From contig JAFISE010000014.1 in NCBI GenBank assembly GCA_022560025.1, positions 62,001-126,000 on the forward strand: a DNA stretch of 64,000 nucleotides. Direction: 5' to 3'. The number at the start of each line of letters is the position of its first letter. The stretch's first letter is position 1. Positions 34,248-42,039 of this stretch are shown piece after piece. The notes under the pieces are model-generated. The model saw only the letters and a program-made list of their open reading frames with translations. It was not told where the DNA came from and did not search any database. The position numbers were made by a program, and so were the translations under genes. The DNA comes from Stagonosporopsis chrysanthemi (Eukaryota; Ascomycota; Dothideomycetes; Pleosporales; Didymellaceae).

Positions 34248-34832
34248 TCACAATCTTGATGGTTCTCCCGCAGTCACTGCCGGCGGCCCCTCTACCTCAT
34301 CCGGTGGTTCATTAGCCTTACTCTTTGCCTCTTGTCCACTTTTCACCACATCCTCAATCCTCACCATCCCTCTCTTTCCCTGACCTTGACCCTGACCCTG
34401 ACCTTGACCCTGACCCTGACCTCGACCCTGACCTCGACCCTGACCTCGACCCTGACCCTGACCCTGACCCCACCCCTCCACCGTCGGCACCTCTGCACCC
34501 CACGAATTAGCCTCTCTCACCTCAACCCATCCCACTACCAACCTCCCACCGCAATCGTCCTACTTACCAATACTAACACCCCCCAATCCCATCACCGTAT
34601 CCACCAATATCTCCATATCCGTCTGCACCACAAACCACGTCAGGTCGCGGCCGTACTCGCTCTCTCGGTCCAGCCACGCCGCGATGCGCCGGCGCAGCGC
34701 ACCGCGCGAGGCGTAGTGGCGGCTGTTGCGGTCGAGGAAGAGGAGCGCGAGCGTTGTGAGTAGGTCGAGATTGGGGTGCGTGATGGGGTTGAAGCCCGAG
34801 GGGCGCATTATGGGGTTTTGGGTGGGGAGCAT
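34248..34832 (-). CDS. Fungal protein of unknown function with a Gly-Gln repeat tail
   Basis: Two exons (34832-34568, 34513-34248) joined over a 54-nt intron (GTAAGT...GAGAG) give about 176 aa. The ATG at 34832 starts M-L-P-T-Q-N-P-I-M-R-P-S-G-F-N-P, which continues into an ordered, helix-rich part with L-F-L-D-R-N-S-R-H-Y, R-R-R-I-A-A-W-L-D-R-E and D-L-T-W-F-V-V-Q-T. The second exon encodes an imperfect (Gly-Gln/Arg) repeat of about 18 units and then a Glu/Pro-rich tail. I do not recognise the family. The ordered part reads like a conserved protein; the repeat is probably flexible. The acceptor choice is by frame and minimum intron size; a 33-nt intron would also keep frame but is too short. 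Confidence 0.6.
34382..34472 (+). repeat. Imperfect hexamer repeat (CCCTGA-type)
   Basis: About 14 tandem copies of TGACCC/TGACCT variants on the plus strand, coding Gly-Gln/Gly-Arg on the minus strand. It resembles but does not match the CCCTAA telomere repeat; every unit has G in place of the second A, and the run is inside a coding exon. Confidence 0.85.
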
Positions 34833-35760
34833 TGTTGCAAGTAGAGGACGGGTTGTGAGTAGAGGATGGGTTGGTGGGCGGGGGAGTGGTGGTAGGGTGG
34901 TGGGGCGTGAGGTGGGTGCGTTTGTGTGTGCCGGGGTGGTGGGTGGGGGAGTGAAAGGCGCCGGATGGAGCTCACGTGTGCGAGGGTGTATGGGTGGGAG
35001 GATCGCGTGTAAGTGTGCTTGGAGGCGGCAATATTGTCGTTGTTGTTGCGGTTGTTGATTTTTGTCGTGCAAGGTTCGCGGCGTGTTGTTTACTGGGACG
35101 CGAGGTGAAGGCCAGCTTCCATAGCTTTTGATGCTACCCGATGGCAATTGTGTCGTCAATATCGTGCATAGAGATAGTATGCGTGGATATCTTGCCGCAG
35201 AGACCGCGCCCTTGTTCTCCAGGGTTATCTTCTGCGGTCTTTTGAGCTGGGACAAAATTACGCCTACCTAAGCACCCAAAAAACGTTCCTCGTAGCAATG
35301 TTCACGCTTTCTTCTAGTGTCTCCTAGATGATTGGAAGCCTCATCATGGTTGATGTGTTCTTTTGTGAGCCGAGTGTTGTTTCTATGCAGTGAGAATAGA
35401 GCTGTTCCGTTCCTTTGGTGGTATGTCCTGCTCACATGTGATAGCCTTGCGATGAAGTCCTGAGTCTGTGTCTATTTTGTACATGTTAGGCGTGTAAGAT
35501 CATTTCCCTGAAAACTTCATTGGCGAGAAAAGAGCAGAAGGAGCGTTGCCAATGTTGAAGTGTTTACCCTGAGCGTTAACACTGCTTGTACCAGCCAAAT
35601 CGCCCATGAATGTTCCGCGAGACACGCGCCCCATACTTTGCCCCGGCACTTGTAACCAAGCTACGCCGTTCTATCTCTACCTGCCAACGAACCCACTTCC
35701 AGATTTTGATTCTTACACAAACGCTGCACGCGGGCAAGTTCCCATCAATCATCCAACCAA
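34833..35760. other. Intergenic region, G-rich then mixed
   Basis: About 930 bases. The first ~250 bases are strikingly G/T-rich on the plus strand (GGTGGG and GGTGGGTG runs), probably the leader of the minus-strand gene. No gene supported before the tRNA gene. Confidence 0.45.
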
Positions 35761-35891
35761 TCCGTTATGGTCTAGGCAAGCTCAACCATCTCCCCAACCG
35801 CCAGAACCACCAACTAACAACCGCAGTGGCTAGGATACATCGCTCTCAAGCAAGCGCCGATGTGGCCGGGGTTCGATTCCCCGTGACGGAA
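35761..35891 (+). tRNA. tRNA-Glu(CTC), split by a 51-nt insert in the D loop and an 8-nt anticodon-loop intron
   Basis: The 5' part is TCCGTTATGGTCTAG (35761-35775), the rest starts TGGCTAGGATACATCG at 35827. Joined, they form a complete cloverleaf. Acceptor TCCGTTA pairs fully with TGACGGA (one T-G). D stem is GTC/GAT. The anticodon stem CATCG/CGATG is perfect with loop CTCTCA-C and anticodon CTC at 35845-35847. The T arm is CGGGG-TTCGATT-CCCCG. Between anticodon-loop positions 37 and 38 lie 8 extra bases (35849-35856), the canonical nuclear tRNA intron position. The 51-base insert at 35776-35826 begins GCAAGC, contains ACTAAC eleven bases before its CGCAG end, and lies inside the A-box promoter. 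Whether it is spliced, and by what machinery, cannot be told from sequence. It could also be a dead copy, but every paired position is intact. Confidence 0.8.
35870..35880 (+). promoter_or_regulatory. RNA polymerase III B box of the tRNA gene
   Basis: GGTTCGATTCC matches the B-box consensus exactly. The A box, by contrast, is cut by the insert; TGGCTAGG at 35827 could act as a substitute. Confidence 0.85.
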
Positions 35892-35894
35892 TTC

Positions 35895-35899
35895 TTTTT
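35895..35899 (+). terminator. RNA polymerase III terminator
   Basis: A run of five T starts four bases after the tRNA 3' end, the usual Pol III stop signal. It supports transcription of the interrupted gene as one unit. Confidence 0.75.
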
Positions 35900-38800
35900 G
35901 CCTTGATCAGGAGAAGGTCGGTGGATAAGAGTTGGAGGCTGGAGATGTGTGGTGGAGTGAGATGTGAAGGAACTTTTTTGGGCCCACTTCGGGTACGCTA
36001 GTCCTAAAGTAGCTGCCACTGCACATCGAGTACTCAACTGTTTGTTGCAAAATCTAAGAAGATGTGACGGATGCAAAATGCGTGCTCGATGTTTTCAAGC
36101 TGGTTGACGTCTTGATGGTAGCGTACCGCCATAAAACTCATACGCTGGCGCTGTATACAGTAGTAAAGGCAGATCCTCTGCTTCTCATCATTCGCAACTC
36201 CGGCTGACCACTTTCCAATCCCCCGAATCTCTCTCCTTACCTAGCCCGCGTTCCTCGGCGTTTCTGAACTTGAGTTTGCGGGCTTCATGTACCCGCTTAG
36301 GTAGATTCACCTCGGCGTAAAGGAGGTTGCTATGAACTGGATGCATAGCAGATGAGCCTAAATACATGTGGGCGGAGCAATGTTGAGATCATTAATAGGA
36401 GCCTTATCTGCGCGGCTTCAGTGTCCGGCGATACGAGGCTGCGGGGTCTACTTCGTATCGCATCCAAGATTTAATCTCCGCGCACCCGCCGCAACTCGGG
36501 ACCCCCGCTCGTGCCCCATCGTCAACCTTATAGAAACAATCCGATGCCCTATCCCATATCTACGCATTTGGACGATCTTCAACGTTCACAATGATTATTA
36601 CTGACGTCCGCAGATCGTCCGCCTCTCCTTTCCAACACTGGTCAGTCACCACCGCCAGACCGCCCAATGACTAGGACGTCGACCGAAGCGCGTGCTGCCC
36701 GGCTTCAATCGCGACAGCCTGTGCTGTCAACACAAGAGCTGGAGACACAACTTTCCGGGTTAAGAGGAAGATTTGGACCGCATTGGTGGCTGTCGCAGTC
36801 GCTGCGCTAGAACTGACGATGTGTCGCCTCTGGCCTTGAATCTATTGTGACCCAATTCAACCCTACTTGCGAGCTGAGCAAGCAGCTACTGCATCGAAGA
36901 AAGCCTCCACATACGCAAAGCCCATTGTCTAAAAACTCAAAGTCAAATTCTCTGTGATTGACAAAAGCTGAAGAGGACCTGCATACAGGATACCTTGGCT
37001 GGGATATCGTCTGAAACTAGATCGCCCCGGTAGCCTGGCTCTCTCGCCAACACGCTGTTATACCTTACCTCATGGATACAGGCCTCGTCCTCGTCAGCTC
37101 TTTGTCCCGGGCTGCATGCGGCTTGCGCATGCTAATATCAACCGAAGTCTTGGATGCTGTCCATGGCGCCCGTAGCTTTCATCATTCTCCTAACACTATT
37201 TACCGGCCAACAGCATTAAGAAACGGGAAAGCACCATTGCGCAGTCATCTGCGCGAGATACATCAGGATGACGATCAGTCATCGTCAGGTACTGCGACCG
37301 TACCTGTGGATCACGATTGCCAAGCTGATCTGCCTTCGTCATGCTAGTTCACGCCCCAGTGTCTGGTATATCGGTACCTCTGGGACTAAGAAGCATTCTT
37401 GGCCGCATAAACTTTCTTGGAACAATAGATTTGAATCTGTATGACAAGCGACCCGTGGATGTAGCTGCAAGCATGATGACGTTGGTATTGACGGGACACA
37501 AGCTCGTTCAAGACTCTCTCATGCATGTATCCTCCAGAAGCGGTAAGTCGCGAGGAGTGAGCAGGCACTCTTTCAGCTGAACTTGGCGGATGAGCGCGCC
37601 TTCTTCCTACCCCACAGTCATGCCAGCGGCTAATATCTCCGTGGTGTGAATCCAACAGCATCTAGCTTGATCACTTGCATCACCGACACCTGCTGGGCAC
37701 ATCCGACACATCACTAGCTTCCGTCTAACGAAACATCACGCTTTCTCCGCCTCATCTTGGCTGCCAAGCAGATGCGTCCACCGAACCACGGCGGATAGCG
37801 GCGCTAATATCCAGGAGGCGAGCCCTACAACCTGGGCGACTTTCCGAAGGTGACACTGGCTGTCATCGAAAACTTTGGATGCAGGACCTGACGATTGACC
37901 TTTGGTGTGCTGCATGCCACATTGGCACCTGAGGTTTCTCTTGTCAAGCCCACGAATTTGGTGCTGCGGGGACACTAACCGGTGCAGTACATAACCTGAG
38001 AGCCAAGAAACGTCATCCTCCGCGAATTGTGTACACAGTACTCTGTCCAACAGAATTGACTTGCTCGACACCATTCAGTCTGTACACGCGCAACTTGCGC
38101 TGGGCAGAACCACACTCGCGCTTGCGCTTCGGCGTTAGTCATTACGTTAAAAATGGCTACCGGTATCGATCATCTAGCCCATCGTAAGGTACTACAATCG
38201 TGAAAGCGAACATGTCTATTCAGTGAAGTGGGATCCGGCGCCCGGACACTGCTCCGCCATCACCCCGCAATCGCGCGGATTAGTCTTGCGATCCGAAAAA
38301 GCTTGTTTCGGGCTATTATCCATCAGACTTATGGTCTCTGGCCACGTCGGGTCGTACAGCCCGGTCTCTTTATACAGCTACCAGAGACGAAATCCACCCA
38401 TTCAGCGTGAGGACGAGCAGGTTATTGGCACCCTAGAAGTGTACGAGCCGACGTGGGCAGCCCCTGTACGCTTACCTACCTAATATCAGAATGTCGTCAA
38501 TGACGTTCAGTCGACATGGAACACAAACAGGAGACCCAATTTGGAAGGCAATACCACTACTAGGACAGCATTATAGTCAAAATGTCGATTCCCAGCATTA
38601 AGAACTACAATTATACAGCCTGAGTGGTTGACCTAGGAAGTGTGCAGTTGCAAGTCAGCTTTTGAATTGTGGCAAACGGTTCACGATCATCAGTCGTTGT
38701 CAGATCCATGGAGCTTTTCGAGACCTGTACAGGGCGCCGAGAGCTGAGTTGAGCAAGTCCACCCTTCGACCTCAGCGCAGCCACACACCGTGCCAGAGCT

Positions 38801-39004
38801 GTCGACACACACATACTGGCTGTACTCTCAAGCATCGCGTCTTGGGCTGCATATTCAATAGTCTCCGCGCTGATGAACTCTGGGCAGCGGAAGCAAGAAC
38901 ACTTGGCCGATTCAGTAACCGTGCTTGGTGACACTTCAGAACGATGTCAATCGAGTATGCTGGCAGCACGGCACGCCTCTAGCTCAATAGTATCATCCTG
39001 CATC
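35900..39004. other. Gene-poor region, no gene seen
   Basis: About 3.1 kb after the tRNA. Short frames (for example 36368-36604 and 37736-38074 on opposite strands) have no family signal, no credible splice partners and no repeats. It may hold decayed sequence; nothing definite can be named. Confidence 0.45.
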
Positions 39005-39012
39005 TATATAAG
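39005..39012 (+). promoter_or_regulatory. TATA box of the secreted Lys/Glu-repeat protein gene
   Basis: TATATAAG lies 100 bases before the ATG at 39112, followed by a CA/CT-rich leader ending ATTCCCCACA. A strong TATA box fits a highly regulated secreted-protein gene. Confidence 0.55.
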
Positions 39013-39111
39013 TCACCCCAAATTCCGCAATTTGGAAGGCATCCCATCGCTCAACTCTGTTCACTACTACTTCAATCACTTCAAACCAATTTTCAGATAC
39101 CATTCCCCACA

Positions 39112-39777
39112 ATGAAGTTCTCTGCACTCATCGTTGCAGGCCTCAGCGCCGTCGCTCTCGCTGCCCCAAACCCGACTCTGTGGGGTTCGAAGGACTGCAA
39201 GCACAAGAAGCCTGTCGGTCACTACTCCAACGACTACAAGGGCTGTGCAGCCTACAACCTTGACGAGATCAAATACAAGGCCATTTGCTGGCAGTACGAG
39301 CCGAAGTACAAGGACTGCAAGCCTGACCACCACGACAAGGATCTAGAGAAAGAAAAGGAGAAGGTAGGTTCAATAATTTGCGCTCCTAATTACACACCTG
39401 CTAACGGTCTAAAGGAGAAGAAGGAGAAGGAAAAGAAGGAGAAGGAGGAGAAGGATAAGAAGGACAAAGAGAAGGAGGAGAAGGATAAGAAGGACAAAGA
39501 GAAGAAGGAGAAGGAGGAAAAGGAGAAGAAAGAGAGGGAGGAAAAGGAGAAGAAAGAGAAGAAGGAAAAGGAGGATAAGGAGAAGAAGGAAAAGGAGGAG
39601 AAGGAGAAGAAGGAAAAGGAGGAGAAGGAGAAGAAGGAAAAGGAGGAGAAGGAGAAGAAGGAAAAGGAGGAGAAGGAGAAGAAGGAAAGAGTATGTTTAA
39701 CACATCGTGCTTTCGTCTATGCATCTACTAATGGTCTACAGGAAGAGAAGTGTAAGAAGGACAAGAAGTATTGCTAA
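39112..39777 (+). CDS. Secreted protein with Cys-containing head and long Lys/Glu single-helix repeat
   Basis: The ATG at 39112 starts M-K-F-S-A-L-I-V-A-G, a clear signal peptide cut near A-L-A-A. A 60-residue head has four cysteines (D-C-K, G-C-A-A-Y, I-C-W-Q, D-C-K-P) and many Lys/Tyr/His. Then come about 95 residues of almost only K, E and D, in octads such as K-E-K-E-E-K-E-K, and a tail with two cysteines (E-K-C-K-K-D-K-K-Y-C). Two introns are likely: 39364-39414 (GTAGGT...AAAG) and 39691-39741 (GTATGT...ACAG), giving 187 aa. Both are 51 nt and open in frame, so the unspliced reading gives 221 aa. The i/i+4 Glu-Lys pattern is that of a stable single alpha helix. Function unknown; location outside the cell is inferred from the signal peptide. 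Confidence 0.75.
   Translation: MKFSALIVAGLSAVALAAPNPTLWGSKDCKHKKPVGHYSNDYKGCAAYNLDEIKYKAICWQYEPKYKDCKPDHHDKDLEKEKEKVGSIICAPNYTPANGLKEKKEKEKKEKEEKDKKDKEKEEKDKKDKEKKEKEEKEKKEREEKEKKEKKEKEDKEKKEKEEKEKKEKEEKEKKEKEEKEKKEKEEKEKKERVCLTHRAFVYASTNGLQEEKCKKDKKYC
39415..39690 (+). repeat. Purine-only tandem repeat, 24-nt unit
   Basis: GAGAAG/GAAAAG words repeat in a 24-nt register (most regular from about 39575 on), coding K-E-K-E-E-K-E-K. The plus strand is nearly all purine for 276 bases, so triplex-like structure and replication slippage are possible. Confidence 0.9.
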
Positions 39778-40967
39778 ATGAGTCAACGAAATGTTAGTGC
39801 GAGTGAGACAGTAGTCTGCTCTCGAGAAGGCTTCATGTTAGAGGAACACTGCGTCCTGCTCTTGGTCGATTGTCGTTTGTTTTCTAAGTTGATTTATGGA
39901 GTGAGCAGGTTTTCAGCTGAGAAATTGAAATAAATAACTGGTCCAACAAAGGTGCGACAAGTGACTAGACGTGAGAATAATCAACGCATACCAGTAAGGA
40001 ATTCGAGGCGGTATACTTATGCCCAGTCACGAGTGGAATCTGTTCATGCTCTTGTGCGCCGCCTCTCCCGCGCAACAATCGATACAGAGATCAGGGTAAG
40101 CGCAAAAGGGAAAATCATGCGGCATCTACGAGGTATGGAGCAGAGAATAAACATTTAATCATGATCGAGCGTTTTTGCTGCCGGGGAAACTTTAGCAGCA
40201 CAACACTGCCTTAGCCTGCTACGGAGCGAGTTATTCTTGCTTTTGTATTCCACTTCAGAAACAAGGATCGATTTGAACAACCCAATTTTATGACCAAACT
40301 ACATGTGAATACGCGTCAAAGCATTGTCGCGCAATGAATTGCGCAAGTTGGAGCAGAAGTTGACGTTAAATCCATTGCTCGCGGGTCGTCAAGATAATTT
40401 TGGCCAATCTCGGATGCCCAACGAGGCTCAGATGACTGCGGTTCTTCTGAAAGTTTTGGAGAATCTAATGAAGTGGATCGTTGGTCCGAAATCATCCTGC
40501 CGAGTTTGGCAAGATGTGAAGGACTTAACGCACGTGCAGGTCCACAATCATTACGTCACTCGTTCTGCTGTACCCTGCTGCAAATTATCAGAGAGAACCG
40601 AGACCACTCAAATACACTAACTGCCAGCATTTCATCAATTCGGTAAAATTGATTGATCCTGGACCTTTTCTCAAGGCACTACAAGACTACAGTATGCTGA
40701 TAACCCCACAGACTGCCTCTACACCATCTGCCCATACATGGTCAAGACACCTTTTGTGCTTCCCTCAGCATGCCATTTGATCGGACACTCCATCGCCAGA
40801 ATTTGGCGCACAATGACTGCAGAAGCAAGCGCTGAGAGTGCTATAACTTTCAGCGACGATGAGTCGACAGCTAACATGAACAAGCGACATCAGAACTGTA
40901 CTCATCACCAGAGCACCAAAGCGATCCAGACACGTTACCCAGCCCATCCAGCAAGGCCCTGCCATAT
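39778..40967. other. Gene-poor region, no gene seen
   Basis: About 1.2 kb, AT-richer than flanks. Contains the 3' end of the secreted-protein gene. No coding or RNA feature supported. Confidence 0.45.
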
Positions 40968-41291
40968 ATGAAGTTTCTCCATCTCCTCCAAAAGCGACCC
41001 TCAGCACTCTTCGCCGGCGGCGTGTTTTTCGCAACATCAATCATCACCCAGCGCGCCGTCTTCTAGACCCACCAGGACGAACACTTACCTGAACACGATT
41101 ACAGTAACGCCTTCGGTCCAAGAGCGACTGACATCGGAGATGCGCACTTCGACGACTTTCGATGTCTCAATGATGAGTCACCACACCAAGACGGACCTGA
41201 CGACAACGCAGCATCAGAAACCATGTTCGAGGGGTTCAGCGATAATGAAACTGTTGAGCCTCCCAAAGAATTTCAACCACAGGTCACCTAA
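40968..41291 (+). pseudogene. Small membrane-anchor-like ORF with in-frame TAG
   Basis: From the ATG at 40968 the frame reads M-K-F-L-H-L-L-Q-K-R-P-S-A-L-F-A-G-G with a hydrophobic stretch, reaches TAG at 41064-41066, and goes on in the same frame with ~75 acidic residues (T-H-Q-D-E-H-L-P-E-H-D-Y, then D-D-F-R-C-L-N-D-E) to TAA at 41289. Either the TAG is a lesion or a 45-nt in-frame intron (GTGTTT...TTCTAG) removes it together with most of the hydrophobic stretch. I do not recognise the product, and coding status itself is uncertain. Confidence 0.3.
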
Positions 41292-41768
41292 GCATCTTCT
41301 ACTGAAAGAAGCTATTGGCACATGGCTCCGGCTGCAGCAGACGCAGTCAATGCCTGTTGCCGGTGGTGCATCGTATGTTGCTAGCAATTGACACAGCCAG
41401 AAACTATTTCTGTCTTACAGGCCTGCAGGTGACACTGCAGCATTGGTGAATCTCTTGCACTCTGCCATAGACAGGAGGTACTGATGAGTTCAAGAACTGG
41501 GTAAACCACCGTTCGAGATTCCGGTACAAGGTATCGACCAGGACGTTCAAGACCGGTGACTTCACGGCGCACTTTAAGCAGGCGCCTTGTCACGATCATG
41601 GCTGCCGCCAAGCCCATCGATGCTCCCCATCAGGCTTCAGCATCAAGAAAATCAATTAGAGGCGATTTACAAGAAGACTACGTCCAGTCGAGCTTCGTTT
41701 CCATGGTACTAGATAATATAGACGAATGTGCTGATTGTTGTACCACAAACTCGAGACGTCCCGCGGTT
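41292..41768. other. Gene-poor region, no gene seen
   Basis: About 480 bases with short frames only; nothing supported. Confidence 0.4.
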
Positions 41769-42039
41769 TTACCTGAAGCATCTTTTAAACCCATTGACGT
41801 ATTGTGCGTGAGCCCTTGTGTTCTTTGTATCGATGCAAAGCTGCACACGACCAACCTTTTTGCAGCCGTCTTCCAGATAACCATAACACGTATTTGTGCC
41901 ATCGTTGGTGGTAGAGTTTTGTTTCAGCAGTTCTAAGGCCCGGACCAGCAGTCATTCGAACCTCAACGCGAGGAGCGGCAGCTGCCTCAGTAGCACCAAG
42001 CCCAAGTGCGAGAATTGCGGCGGAGAGACTGAACTTCAT
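41769..42039 (-). pseudogene. Small secreted Cys protein candidate, frame broken
   Basis: The ATG at 42039 opens M-K-F-S-L-S-A-A-I-L-A-L-G-L-G-A-T, a textbook signal peptide with A-A-A-A-P as its cleavage region. About 30 codons later, a second frame (shifted by one) carries a polar segment with four cysteines (T-N-T-C-Y-G-Y-L-E-D-G-C, V-Q-L-C-I-D and F-K-R-C-F-R) ending at TAA 41771-41769. No intron of realistic size joins the frames: candidates are 32-35 nt or lead to a stop. If read straight from the ATG, the product has 84 aa without this pattern. A frameshifted secreted-protein gene is the likelier reading, but this is weak. Confidence 0.35.

Noticed and set aside
34382..34472. Interstitial telomere repeat
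   Set aside because: Units read CCCTGA, not CCCTAA, and the run codes for Gly-Gln in a spliced gene.
36170..36310. Possible rRNA fragment
   Set aside because: Some words look structured, but I could not match 5S, 5.8S or conserved SSU/LSU cores.
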